A DNA stretch of 64,000 nucleotides from Taxillus chinensis (lineage: Eukaryota; Streptophyta; Magnoliopsida; Santalales; Loranthaceae), in NCBI GenBank assembly GCA_023512835.1, contig CM042088.1, positions 2,720,078-2,784,077 of the forward strand. Direction: 5' to 3'. Of this stretch, positions 31,417 to 42,940 are shown piece by piece. Under the pieces are notes generated by a model. That model was given only the letters and a program-made list of their open reading frames with translations. It was not told where the DNA came from and did no database searches. Position numbers and translations under genes: made by a program. Within the stretch, counting starts at the first letter, position 1. Every line of letters starts with the position of its first letter.

Positions 31417-32911
31417 TGATAACGTGCATTTTATGCCGTTATTCTAGTGTTTATTTAGGATGTTTAAGAGCATGATTAGAGCCTTATTGCTTCATATATC
31501 ATATATATTTGCTCTAACCCCTAGGAAGATGCTATTTGCAAATACATGCGCTTTTAAGCTGTTTTGGCAGATTTTGGACCTCACTTTTGACATAGTAGAT
31601 GGCCTCAAACAATTGGCGTGCAAGAACAAAAGTTTCTTAGAATAATGTCCTCTACCTACCACAGAAATTTCAGAGCATTTGGAGCTGCACGTGAATTCAC
31701 CCATTTCACGTGCAAGCATATTTTTGCCTCTCAGGCCTCTACAAGATGCAAGGAAGCTTGGGGAGAAGTTTGAGCTGATTTGGAGGTGCACGTGAATTCA
31801 CCATATCACGTGCAAATTGGCGTGCAAAGATATTTTTGGACCGATCCTATCGTTTTTCCATGCTGATCATTTGTTCCTGAAGGCCCAAGTCTAAATTGTG
31901 GATGGAAGATAGAGATTTTAAAGTTTCGAGTGTTACTTATCAAAACTATGTCGTTTTGATAGATGGGCTAGGGTACACACCTCAAAGCCCATCCAAACTC
32001 TATAAATACAAGCCTCCACGCCTCTGCTATGCATACCTAACCCCCCTACACGTTTTTAGAGAGAGAGAGGCTCCACGACTTGGAGGTGCTCCTTGACCTA
32101 GGAGAGCAGCCGTCGCAGCAGCCGTCGCGGATTTTGGAGCTTGGATTTGAAGCTTTGTTGCGCACGTGGATAAGAAGAAGATGTTGAGCTTTTCTGCTTT
32201 GTGTTTGCTTGTAATCATGTGTGAGTAGTCTTTTAATCTAGGGGAGCAATGTAGCCCCCTTGTTGTTTTGCTGTGTTTATGAATATTGGGTTTGGATGAT
32301 TGAGTTTTGCATGTTTTATGAATCTGTTCTTAATTCTATCTTTGGATGTACACCTTGGTATTCTTATCCCTAGTCTGGGGCGGATTGAGATTCATAACTT
32401 ATTTGTAATTGGTGTGATCATTATCTTTTTGCAAGTATAATTTATTGGCTTTGCATGTTTGTGTGTTTAGATGACCATTCTGGCATACAACTCTTAAAAG
32501 GACCTCAATGACCATTTGTTGTCCTTGGCTTATGTTTAGCATGTTTTCAATTAAACAACCCTAATACCATGAACCAGTAGAGATAACATAGGGAGGTGAA
32601 ATTGTGACCCTAGATGCCTTTAATCCTTGAATCTTAATCCTAAAATCACTTTGCTTTCTTTGTTTATTCAGAAAATCAAATAAAAATTAGATCTTTAGTT
32701 TAAAAAAGAAAACTTTTTGCCAAGACATTTTATAGAACAAGAGTAATTGGGTGCTTTGATTTGAGAACTAGAGAACTAGGCTAATCCCTGTGGGTTCGAC
32801 CCCTTGCTTGCTGCTATTCTTTTAGTGCAAACTTAGGAAATTTATTATCTTGAAGAGAGATTTAACGACATTAGCTAGCTCTTTTAGAGAGGCTAAAAAT
32901 TTTGTCTGTCA
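31417..32911 (+). repeat. N1 3' LTR
   Basis: Same length as the 5' LTR, offset by exactly 5239 bases. The ACGT palindrome has one change here (CTATGTCG at 31945). Confidence 0.95.
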
Positions 32912-33784
32912 TTCATGAACAATACACAGGTACTATTATAAACAGTATCACGATTTGAAATACTATCATTTTTATCATTATTTTGTTTTTTTCTTAAAAA
33001 ATAAATAACCAAAAAACAAAATGCAAAAAGACAAAAATATCATAATTTTATTATTATTTATTTTTTAAATTTTTAATATTGTTTTTTTAAAAAATATTCT
33101 TTTGTTTGGTAGTATTAGTTTTTTATTTTCTTAGGCCCGTGAATAGTACATGGGTACTGTTCATGCATGTGTTTTTTTTAAAAAAGAATCTGTCAAGATT
33201 ATTTTTATAATAAAATATTAAAATATATAATAGTAAAATAAAATAAATAGATAATTTTTTTTTTAAAAGAAAAACTTAAAACAATTTTAACAAATTTAAA
33301 AATAAAAATAAAAATAAAAAAACTTGTCAGTGAGTGAACAGTTCCCCTTCTTTTTTTTGGTTGAAAACTGCCAAACTGTTGGCAGATACCGTTTATGAAC
33401 TGTACCCGAATTTTTTTGTTTTTTGTTTTTTTTAAATATAGGCAATATATATCAAAATTCTCAAAATGACGAGAGGATCACAATGGTGAGGTTCTTGACC
33501 TAATTTGGAGTGCCGCTTTGAAAGTCAATTGTCATTTAACTGTTATTAACGGTCTGAATGTTGTTTTGACCGTAAATTCGTCATTTGACCTCAAAATCGA
33601 GCGTGGTCGAAGGCGTTGATCTTCAAATTTGATTTTCCATCACCTGTAACTGTCTCTTTTGCACCCTTTGTCTTAACGGCTATGCCTCTTTATTTATTTA
33701 TCTACATAAAGTGAGTGACAGATAAGGAAAAAAAAAGCTGAAAAGGAATATGTATGTCCAACCCGGATAGAATGAGGTCTAACA

Positions 33785-33800
33785 GCTGCCCCTCTTTGTG
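33785..33800 (-). other. Polypurine tract of G1
   Basis: GCTGCCCCTCTTTGTG reads CACAAAGAGGGGCAGC on the minus strand, right before the LTR start TGTTAGACC. G2 has the same 16 bases at 55869. Confidence 0.8.
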
Positions 33801-33965
33801 CATTGTTTGTAGACAAACAAGTGTACAAAGACAAAAGGAAATCATTTTGGATGGGTTGGAGCATTTACCTGACTTACCTAGCGCATGAAGCAGATTAGTA
33901 TGTTGTGGTTGGATATGTCCCCAAGAATGAAAATGAGCTTCTCAGGCGATAGAATATGAACAATT

Positions 33966-34405
33966 TTGAAAAGGCATCTAAGGCCTAACAGGAATGGAAA
34001 GGGCATCTAGGGCCCAATATGAGTAAAAAAAGCATCTAAGGCCTGACAGAAATGGAAAAGGCATCCAAGGCTTAACAGAAATTGAAAAGGCATCCAAGGC
34101 CTAATAGGGATTGAAAAGGCATCCAAGGCCTAATTGGAATTGAAAAGGCATCCAAGGCCTAATTGGAATTGAAAAGGCATCCAAAGCCTAACAAAAATGG
34201 AATAGGCAACCAAGGCCTACAGAAAAGGAGATGGTGTCTTGAGCCAACAGGAAATGGAATGACATCTTGGGCCAACAGGAATTAGGAAGGCAGCGTGGGC
34301 CTACTTGGAAAGGAGATGGCATCGTGGGCCTACTTGGAAAGGAGATGGAGTCTTGGGCCAACAGGAAGTGGGAAGGCATCTTGGGCTTGGAATTGAATTA
34401 GAAAA
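33966..34405. repeat. 28-30-bp tandem repeats in G1 3' untranslated region
   Basis: About 14-15 head-to-tail units of GGCATC(T/C)AAGGCCTAACAGGAATTGAAAA type. The distal units (34205-34400) have drifted to GGCATCTTGGGCCAACAGGAA. The array lies between the pol stop and the polypurine tract, and G2 has a larger version. Confidence 0.9.
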
Positions 34406-35617
34406 GGTGTCTAGGCCTGGAAAGAGGTCAATGATTGTATCAATTTGGGCTCCCTCTGCGAGTTCACTCAAAGAGATCGCTCTACAAGGTTACCCGAGAG
34501 AGGAAATGACTGCAGTTTGTTTGTCAAAAGGAGGCTTTCAGAGGCAGAGCATTGGTTGAACAACAGCGATTTTCAGGCTTAGGAAACTTGTTGTGGATGA
34601 TCTGTTGGGATCTTCAGCTCGACAACATTCCTGAAACTAGAGAAAATGCTAAATGTATGCAAATGGTGCATGGAATGCAAAAGGAATTTTAGGTTAGTGC
34701 TAAATGTATGCTGATGTGAGATCACAACTTGTTGTTCCTGAAATTGAAGAAAATGCTGAATGATGCATGGATGTGATGTATGCGGGGGGACATAGTGAAA
34801 TGTATTGCCAATGACCCAATATGGGCCAGGGGGTTTATTCTCAATATTGCGGGAGAGTTTGGCTGACATCCAACTTGTTGGGAAACTCTTTTTTTTTTCT
34901 CTTTGGTTGAGGAGACCTTTTCATCTTGCCAGGGAGGGCTTAGTACTCTTAGATTGAGGGCTTGTTTGACTTAGCTCACTGCATTGAAGAGCTTGACATT
35001 ACAATTCCACTGGGGATGTTGGTATTTCATTGAGATATTGGCACTCTATGTTGAGGAGTTTGACTTGTTTGAGGTTTTTGAACTTAACCCTACTCATAAG
35101 GTAACACCAAAGGAGCCTACTGGGGATTTAAAATATTCTAATTAAATGTAAAATGAAGACGATGAAACATGATTAAGGAAATAAAAAAAAGGATTTTTGT
35201 CAGTTTAATTCCAAAAAACATATTTATATCATAGAAAGTGCCCAATGTTATAATCCGATAACAGAATTACAAGTCTTTAAAAGCATAATGTACAAATTTG
35301 ATTCGAGTGTGCCTCAGGTTTGACCAAGTCTTCCACTGTTTGCAGCTACTGCTTCTGGATGATACTGTTTCAGCTGTTTATAAACTAAACCATGTTTCAT
35401 GTGGTCCTGATCCTTCTCAATTTTGACTGATTTCATCCTTTAGGATTTGTTGTTGGCTTTGTATTTTACCCTTAGTGCCCTTTCGGGTTTTCACTAAGTC
35501 CGCCTTTGCTTTTTTCTTTGTCTTTTACTGGAGCTTTGTATTTTACCCTTGATGCCCTTTCAGGTTTTCACCAAGTCCGCTCAGTACAGGAATGGGAATC
35601 TTGTTAGGAGGTATGAG
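34406..35617 (-). other. G1 3' untranslated region outside the array
   Basis: No coding signal. It holds GGCTCCCTCTGCGAGTTCAC and CTACAAGGTTACCCGA, shared with G2. A duplicated block of about 55 bases (35455-35510 and 35528-35583) contains TTTGTATTTTACCCTT, TGCCCTTTC and GGTTTTCAC(C/T)AAGTCCGC; G2 has the same duplication near 57479 and 57557. Confidence 0.6.
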
Positions 35618-36934
35618 TTAAGCATAAAACTTTTTGACAACATCGTTATTCACTGGATTAAGAAGCTCATCTCCATCCATTTTGGCAAGGATCAATGCGC
35701 CTGCTGAGAATGCTTTTTTCACAACATATGAGCCTTCATAATTGGGAGTCCACTTGCCTCTATGGTCATGTTGAATTGGTAAGATTTTCTTGAGGACGAG
35801 ATCACCCTCTTGAAAGCTTCTGGGCTTCACCTTTTTATTGTAATTGGTCATCATTCTCTGTTGATACAACCGTCCTCTACAAACTACTGTCAAGCGCTTG
35901 CCTTCAATTAAATTCAACTGTTCATAGTGGCTTTGGGCCCATTCTACTTCTTCGAGTTGAGTATCCTTGAGTACTTGGAGGGAAGGTATCTCCACTTTGA
36001 CAGGTAGAACTGCTTCCATACCATAGACTAAAGAAAACGGAGTTGCCCCAGTTGATGTACGCACCAAGGTGCGATAAGCATGCAAAGCATATGGTAGCTT
36101 CTTGTGCCAATCTTTGTATGTTTCGGTTATCTTTCTGATAATGTTGTTGATATTCTTGTTGGCTACTTCAACTGCTCCGTTCATCTTTGGGCGATAGGGG
36201 GTCGAGTTGCGGTGTTGAATTTTGTACGTTTCACACAACTTACCCATCATCCGACTGTTCAAATTGGCGGCGTTGTTTGTTATGATCTACTCAGGAAGCC
36301 CATATCGACATATGATGTTGTTCCACATAAATCGAAGTACCACAACTAGTGTGACATTTACATATGATGCTACTTCTACCCACTTGGTGAAATAATTTAT
36401 GGCCACTAAGATGAAACGATGTCCATTGGAGGCTTTCGAAGATATTGGTCTGATAACATCAATACCCCAAAGCGAGAAAGGCCATGGGGAAACCATCACG
36501 TGCAGCTTGGATGGAGGTACTTGGATCTTATCACCATAAATTTGACACTTGAGGCATTTGCGCACATATTTAATACAATCTTTTTCCATGGTGACCCAAT
36601 AATAGCTCATTCGCATGATTTGTCTTGTTAAAGCATGTCCATTCGCATGTGAGCCGCATTTCCCTTCGTGTACTTCTTTCATTATCTGTGTTGACTCTTC
36701 TTTTGCCACACACCGCAGTAATACCATGTCATGATTTCTCTTATACAAGAGCGAGCCATCGAGATAATAGTTGGATGCTGACCTTTGGATATTTCGTTTA
36801 TCAGACTCAAGAGGCCTCTGCAGGGTATTCTTGTTTAAGAAAATATTGTCGGATATCATCGTACCGAGGCTTTTCCTCTGTATTTCCTTCGATGGCCATA
36901 CAATATGTAGGAGCATCTTGTATGCGGATATCAA
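35618..36934 (-). pseudogene. G1 integrase
   Basis: Integrase inserts the DNA copy into the genome. Reading on the minus strand: the zinc-binding HHCC part (HANGHALTRQ, CLKCQIYGDK), then WGIDVI with the first catalytic Asp, a stop and TNNAANL where the second Asp is expected (G2 has TDNAANL), and NGAVEVANKN with the catalytic Glu. The C-terminus runs through FSLVYGMEAVLP, LKKILPIQHDHRGKW and ends VVKKFYA. Two lesions disable it: a TAG stop at about 36285 and Asp-to-Asn in the DDE triad. The upstream end is frame-shifted relative to the RNase H region near 36880; G2 is continuous there. Confidence 0.9.
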
Positions 36935-37406
36935 ACGACTGAACTTCCAACTTTGTGTCTAGCCGAAGGAGGGAGGCTAGAGTTGCCAGTGCATCAGGAA
37001 TCTGATTGTATTCCTTAGACACATGCTCAAATGTGATGTCTTCGAATTGCTCAACTAACTCCGTAATATGCTTCCGATATGGGATTAATTTGTGGTTTCG
37101 AGTCTCCTATTCTCTCTTTACTTGAAAAATGATAAGTGCAGAATCGCCAAACACTCGTAATTTTTTGATTCCTTTGTTAATTGCTTCTTGAAGTCCCATC
37201 ACACAGGCCTCATATTCTGCTACATTGTTTGTACAAGGGAAGGTTAACTTTGCTGCCATTGGGAAATGTTCGCCTTTTGGGGATATCAAAATAGCCCCTA
37301 CGTCGTGCCCCAAGAGACTGGAGGCTCCATCAAACCACATAGTCCACATGTCTGATAGTTCGACTGCAATGATGTTGATGTGCTCATCTGGAAATCCAAT
37401 AGTCAT
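36935..37406 (-). pseudogene. G1 second (archaeal-type) RNase H
   Basis: The frame carries MWFDGASSLLGHDVGAILISP, NNVAEYEACVMGL and RVFGDSALI, giving the Asp, Glu and Asp of an RNase H active site; the fourth Asp follows in the NQIPDALATLAS part near 36990. A second, archaeal-type RNase H between the usual RNase H and integrase is a hallmark of the plant Tat lineage, which includes Ogre. A stop near 37107 (TGG to TAG, EWETRN in G2) breaks it. Confidence 0.9.
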
Positions 37407-37412
37407 AGGCTC

Positions 37413-38198
37413 TTAATCTTCTAGTGCTCTGTCTTCCAAGTAATCAGCTATTACACTTCCTTTTATGGCTTTTTGAGGCACATAGATGATATCATATTCC
37501 GACATGATTAACTGCCATTTGGCGATTCTTCCAGAAATGGATGGTTTTTCTAATAGATACTTGAGCGGATCATGCCTCGAAATCAGCCATGTTGTATGAT
37601 AAAGAGTGTATTGCCTCAATCGTCTTGTTATCCACACAAGGGCACAACATGTCTTTTCCAACAGTGTATAGTTCTTTTCATTGATAGTGAACTTTTTGCT
37701 GAGATAATAAATGGCATGCTCTTTCTTGCCTGCAGAATCATGTTGCCCCAAGACATAACCCATTGAGGACTCTTAAATAGTCAAGTATAAGATCAGAGGT
37801 TTGTCTGGTACCGGTGGGACCAAAATAGGTGGATTAGACAAGTATTGCTTGATCCTATCAAAAGCTTCTTGACACTTGTCATTCCCAATTTCAGGGTTAT
37901 TCTTCCGTAACGTCTTGAAGATGGGTTCACATGTGGCCGTCAATTGTGAAATGAATCGAGCAATGTAATTCAATCTCCCGAGGAATCCTCTAACCTCCTT
38001 GATGGTTCATGGTGGGGGCATCTCTTGGATAGCTCAAACTTTATTCGGATCAATTTCCACTCCTTTTTAGCTCACAATGAAGCCTCACAGTTTTCCCGAC
38101 ATGGCTCCAAAAGTGCATTTTTCAGGGTTCAATTTGAGCTGATATTTCTGTAGCCTGTTGAAGAGCTTACGGAGTACTTTAATGTGATCTTCAGTGCT
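37413..38198 (-). pseudogene. G1 reverse transcriptase thumb and first RNase H
   Basis: Visible are NPEKCTFGAMSGKL, EVRGFLGRLNYIARFISQL and PLILYLT, then GYVLGQHDSAGKKEHAIYYL and YTLLEKTCCALVW, TTWLISRHDPLKYLL and KWQLIMSEYDIIYV. Compared with G2 there are in-frame stops at 'GKL*GFIVS*', at 'KV*AI' and before the RNase H start (37769), and one near 37411. All fit single C-to-T or G-to-A changes from the G2 codons. Confidence 0.85.
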
Positions 38199-39075
38199 TC
38201 ACAATTTGGCTATCATGTCATCCACATATACTTCGACCTCTTTATGCATCATATCATGGAATAAGGTCACCATGGCTCGCTGATAGGTTACCCCTGCATT
38301 CTTCAGACCAAAAGGCATCACATTATAACAAAATGTGCCCCAAAGTGTTGTAAACGTGGTTTTCTCCTTGTGCTCAGGGGCCATATGAATTTGATTGTAG
38401 CCCAAGAAGCCATCCATGAATGAGAACAGAGCGTGCTTTGCTGTGTTATCCACTAGGGTATCGATATGAGGAAGCGGGACATTATCTTTCAGGCTAGCCC
38501 AGTTTAGATCTCTATAACCAACACACATGCGGACCTTGCCTCCTTTCTTCGGTACTGGTACAACATTGGCCACCCATTCTGGATAGTGAGAGACACTTAG
38601 GAAACCTGCGTCCCATTGCTTTTTGACTTCTTCTTTAATCTTCAGTAGCATCTCCGGTCTCATTCTTCGCAATTTTTGCTGTACTGGCTTGCATTCTGGC
38701 TTTACTGGTATGTGTTGTTACACTATGTCTGTGTCTAAACCAGGAATATCTTGGTATGACCATGCAAAAACGTCAATGTAGCTTCTTAACAGCTCGATTA
38801 ATTGCTTCTTGATGTCGGCAACTATCAAGAACCCTACCCTCAATTCTCTTGGTTCAGTTATCATCCCCAAATTCACCGTTTCTACTGGGTCTTCACTTGG
38901 AATGGATAAGCGATCGTCCCTTTCCAATAAGCGCATGATCTCTCCTGGAAGCTCGGGTGTCTCTTCCTCATTCTCATCAGCTTCAAACACTGGCTGCTCT
39001 CAGTCTGGACTTTGGTCAAACCTTAGGCATCTCGTTTCGCTTTCACATACTATGTTTTTATTGACATTGTGATAC
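38199..39075 (-). pseudogene. G1 reverse transcriptase, N-terminal and palm
   Basis: It starts at the intron acceptor (39075). An acidic leader (FEADENEEETPELPGEIMRL) and SYIDVFAWSYQDIPGLD precede the palm. Palm landmarks are YRDLNWASLKDNVPLPHID, FSFMDGFLGYNQIHMAPEH, TLWGTFCYNVMPFGLKNAG and the intact catalytic EVYVDDMIAK. Stops occur at SPD* (TGG to TGA, 38999) and DIV* (CAA-type to TAA, 38718), with a further stop right after MIAKL. The palm itself is well preserved. Confidence 0.9.
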
Positions 39076-39263
39076 CTGCTTATAAGAGAATGACAAGTTG
39101 GTAACCAAATATGATATGCATATGTTATGAATGGAATGCACCATAAAAGATTTGAAAAAAAAAGTAAATTTTATTGGAAAGCTTTTAATAAAAACAAATG
39201 TTCACAACTTCAAATCACATTAAAATAGAATACATTAAATCTCGTTGACCCCTTAAGCATTAC
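39076..39263 (-). other. G1 spliceosomal intron between protease and reverse transcriptase
   Basis: On the minus strand the sequence opens GTAATG and closes TTCTCTTATAAGCAG: 188 bases, AT-rich, with a pyrimidine-rich acceptor. It contains the stop that ends the protease frame (TAA as part of GTAATG). Cutting at GT and AG puts the protease frame (PIM) in phase with the YHNVN start of the RT frame. G2 has the same intron. Ogre elements are known to carry a spliced intron in this place; splicing here is inferred from sequence only. Confidence 0.8.
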
Positions 39264-41095
39264 ATTATGGGGAGGTCCAGGCTGGTCCAATTATTCAACA
39301 GTTGGTTAGGATCCTCCCGCACCACCAGAACCATTTCGCTTGGTGCATGCTCGTCTGTGTCCGATGCAGCTACAGTCCCCGTCTCAGTTTCAGCTTGGCT
39401 TTTGTGGACAAAATCGCCACTCCGAAAGGTAACATGTAAGGAGGGAAAGCTCCTCTTTTCTTCTTGTGTTGGCTGTTTCTGCAACCTTGCCATTCTAACT
39501 TCCCTCTTCTTAGTAGCTTTCCTCTGTCTGTCAGCTCTTGTAGGCATGTAGCCTAACCCAAACTTCTCGGTATTTTCATGGATAGTCAACGGTTTCTGAA
39601 TGCCTTGAGCTTTTAGGCCTAATCCTTGTCCTAGTTTGTACCCCTGTTTGATCATGGTGGTGGCAACCATTCTCACAACCTTCGAAAGATAAGGGTTTGG
39701 GGTAGAAGTGACGTTCACCATCTCAAACGCCCGATAGGAGCATTCTGGAACATCCTCATTGTTTTCAATATAGGGGACTGATGCCGGCTTGGTGACGAGG
39801 AAACTTGTCTCTCTAGAGATGCAAATGAGTTGGTCTCCCATCGCAAATTTCATCTTTTGGTGGAGGCTTGATGGCATTGCTCCAACCATGTGGATCCAAG
39901 GTCTTCCCAACAAACAGCTATAATAGAACGAAATGTCCAACACCTGAAATTCCACCGTAAAAGTAGCTGGTCCAATCAGAAGTGGAATGTCCAAAGTTCC
40001 GACCACGTCACGTTTTCCTCCATCGAATGCTCGTACCTTCTTACAAGGACGCATATAGGATGCGTCAATTGGTAGTTGTTGCAGTATGTGTAAGGGCATA
40101 ATGTTCAAGGCAGAGCCGTTGTCGATAAGTACTCGAGCTATGGTGTGCTCCTTACATTTGATTGTGATGTGCAGAGCTTTTATATGTCCCTTTCCTTCCT
40201 GGGGCAGCTCGTCATCTCCAAAGCTAATGACGTTGTTCATAATGAGGTTACTAGTGAGTCCATCCACATTTGCCACGGGGAGGGTTGGAGGAACATAGGC
40301 TTGGCTTAGAACCTTCATTGGTGCTTCCCGGTGAGGTTGGGAATCCATCATTAATGAGAGCAACGAGATGCGAGCCGGTTGTCAACTCAGCTGGTCCACG
40401 ATGTTATACTCGCTCTGCTTCATGAGTTTCAGAAATTTTGTTGTCTCTTCTTCAGTGACTGGTGCTCCTTTCTTTATTGCCACCAGTGTTGGCTCAATGT
40501 CTGGTTCCGCAGCTTTTTCTTTCCTTGCTTTGTCAACCATATCAGGAGCATAAGCACGACCACTCCGGGTTTTCTTTTCTGCTGCGGTGGCTCCCTGAAC
40601 TACCTCATAGTTGTAGTTCCATGGGACTGCATTATCTATCTTGTAGGGAAAAGGGGCAGGAACACGTATGGTGAGAGGTGTAATTCCATGAGGCAGTAGT
40701 GGGATTTCTGGAGTCTTAACATTCAAGACAAGGGGGGTTAGCACCCACGATGGTTTGTATGACATGTCTCCTTGGATCATGTGGCTTTGATTGTCTATCT
40801 CTTCCCTAGAGAATTCAATTATCCTCTGGTCTATGAGCTTTTGTATCATACTAGCGAACTCGCTACATTGTTCAATATCATGTCCCTGTGACATTTTGTG
40901 ATAAAGACATTGTTTCTCCAACTCTGTCCCCTTCTCTGTATTCAATATGTTTTTAGCCAGTATATACCCATGTTCCTGTAGCAGGGTAAACAAAAATGTC
41001 TTCTCCATTTGTACTTGAGAGACCTTCTCCAGCCGTCCTTCATTCTCGATACTAGCAACATTGCTGGAGTGTTCTGGGAGAGGATTGCTGTTCAC
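39264..41095 (-). pseudogene. G1 gag C-terminus, protease and G-patch-like segment
   Basis: One near-continuous frame with a stop at about 40364-40379 (QLS*QPARISLLSLM). The first part holds YHKMSQGHDIEQCSEF, a CHCC-like remnant. The aspartic protease is marked by LIDNGSALNIMPLHILQQL (Asp in DNGS rather than DTGS), then KRDVVGTLDIPLLIGPATF and SCLLGRPWIH. After it comes MIKQGYKLGQGLGLKAQGI and GLGYMP, which has the glycine spacing of a G-patch, an RNA-binding module found after the protease of some retroviruses. The frame ends at the intron donor, 39264. Confidence 0.85.
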
Positions 41096-41236
41096 ATTTG
41101 GTGTCCCAGTTAGTGTAGAAAAATCAAGCCACTTTGCATCCTTTAAAGCCTGGACCTTCCTTTTGAATGTTATGCAGTTTTTGATATCATGTCCAGCTCC
41201 ACCGGCATGATATTCACATCTGGCATCTGGTTTATA

Positions 41237-42656
41237 CTAAACCGGGGGAGGAGACCTTATTTCTCCCAAGGGTGTAGGAAGCACCAGCCTTGCTTCCAGG
41301 AGCTTGGGGTATAATTCAGCATATGTCATTGGAATCGGGTCAAACTCTTGTCGCGGCCGACGAGGAGCCTGATTCGCTCCTACATGTTGAGTCTGGACCC
41401 TTGGATGCCCATATCCTTGGAATACGGGTCTTGGTCCGTCTGGAGCTGACGCCCTTGGTTGCTCTTGGTATGGTGCTCTCGGTTGAAATGGGTTTGGTGC
41501 CATTAGATATGGAAAGGGAACCCCTCCTTGTGGTAAATGGGGAGCGAATTAGGGAGCAGGAGCAGGTGCAGCATAGGCAGCTACCGATGACCCTCTGTAG
41601 CACCCTGGTGCTTGGTAGAATGTTGGTTGTATGGGCGGGTTCGATTGGTATACCAAGTTGTTCTCATTTTCCTTCTTCTTTGCTGGTGGTTGAAACTGCT
41701 TTGATGCCTCAGCCACATCACCCTTTAGCTTTCCTCGTTTAATTCCACTTTCTACACGTTCGCCGGATGCAACCAAATCTGCAAAGCTGCTGGAAACATT
41801 ACCGATCAACTTCTTATAGTAGACACCTTTTAGTGTCTTGATAAAAAGAGTAGTGAGTTCTCTTTCTGTAAAGGGAGGTTGGATCTCCACAGCAGTCTCT
41901 CTCCATCTCCGTGCATAATCCTTGAAACTTTCGTCGGACCCCTTTTCCAAGGACTGCAGGGTCAATCGGTCTAGCACTAGCTCGGTGACGTGTTTGTATT
42001 GAGCCAAGAAGGATGTGGCCAATTCTTTCCAAGTCTTGATACGGTTGCCATCCAACTAAAAGTACCAGTGAAGGGATGCCCCAGTTAGGCTTTCCTGGAA
42101 ATAATGCATAAGCAGCTTATCTTCGCCTGCATAGGCTGCCATCTTTTTGACAATACATGGCTAGGTGTGTCCTTGGACAATGGGTCCCATTGAACTTCTC
42201 AAACTCTGGCATCTTGAATTTCGGTGGCAGCACCACTCCAGGGACTAAACATAAGTCTTGTGGGCTAATCATGCCATAGTTGTCGATGCCTTCTACAACT
42301 TTCAGTCTTTCCTCTAAGCGTCTTAGAGCAGGGGACTCAACATTCTCCTTAGGAGCTGGGGAACCCACCGCTTCCATTATATTTCCTGTTTCGGGCATAG
42401 TGAAATGAATTTGATTTGAAGTAGGGGGTTGTGCCATGGTGGGCTGATATGTGGGTGCCTGACTTTGACCCAGATTAGGTGGCAGAACTGTCTTCTGCCC
42501 CTGTTCTTGTTGGTGATTTGGGGTTCCTCTTGCCAGGATTCTTTCTCTTTCTTCAGTCAGCTTGGTGAGCATGTCCATCATCAAAGCCATTTGCCCCTGC
42601 AGGGCTTGTTGTGATTGTTCTAAACCCATAAGTCTGTTCACTGCTTCGTCTACCAT
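41237..42656 (-). pseudogene. G1 gag
   Basis: The start at 42656 gives MVDEAVNRLMGLEQSQQAL and a short coiled-coil-like stretch, then a Pro/Gln-rich linker and FKMPEFEKFNGTHCPRTHL, the usual opening of the gypsy capsid domain. A frameshift near 42110 moves the frame to WKELATSFLAQYKHV, SFKDYARRWRETA, FIKTLKGVYYKKLIGNVSS and the Gln/Pro-rich tail ending RPRQEFDPIPMTYAELYPK. A stop (GYKPDAR-like 'V*') closes at 41237, and codons up to 41100 (CEYHAGGAGHDIKNC) continue the C-terminal zinc-binding-like part. Confidence 0.85.
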
Positions 42657-42940
42657 TGGTTGTGGCTGTGATACCTGATTACGATGAGATCTGAGATTGT
42701 AAGAGTGCGCAATCCTAGAGAAAGGTTGTTACCCACCTAGGTACAAGGGAATTTTTATTTTGATTTTTCATTTGATATGCATGTATGCATGAATGTATAT
42801 GTGTAGGGTTAGAGAAACAAACAACTTTATTGCAAACAAAACACATAATACAAACACACAATACAAACATACAATGCTGAAATGCCATGTAAAATGAAAG
42901 CTATCGCTACATGATCTTAAGACATTCTCTCAATCATCTC
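42657..42940 (-). other. G1 spacer between ORF1 and gag
   Basis: About 280 bases without an open frame. It contains a repeated CATACAATACAAACA phrase (42840-42870). Ogre-type elements normally have such a spacer between ORF1 and gag. Confidence 0.5.

Larger units (their letters stand above)
26178..32911 (+). mobile_element. N1: complete non-autonomous Athila-type LTR retrotransposon, TSD TTCAT
   Basis: Two 1495-bp LTRs (26178-27672 and 31417-32911) enclose a 3744-bp interior. TTCAT flanks it at 26173-26177 and 32912-32916. By eye the LTRs differ at about 18 positions (16 of them transitions) and have no indels, about 1.2%. A tRNA-Asp-type primer binding site follows the 5' LTR and a polypurine-like tract precedes the 3' LTR. 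The interior holds one 481-codon frame but no protease, RT, RNase H or integrase, so it must be mobilised by a relative. It lies in the U3 of G1, in the opposite orientation. Confidence 0.95.
23847..33784 (-). mobile_element. 3' LTR of Ogre-like element G1, split by N1
   Basis: The plus strand starts TGTCATCACTGG and ends GGTCTAACA, followed by GCTGCCCCTCTTTG, the minus-strand polypurine tract. The first 230 bases match the G2 LTR (54934) closely: ACAGTCGCCACCAACTG, TTTTTGGGGTAC and CCTACAACGCCCTTTCGGTA. Without N1 and one TSD copy the LTR is about 3.2 kb against 0.94 kb for G2, largely because of T-rich repeats at 24500-25250 and a longer U3. A minus-strand TATAAATA box lies at 26102-26111. 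Confidence 0.75.
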
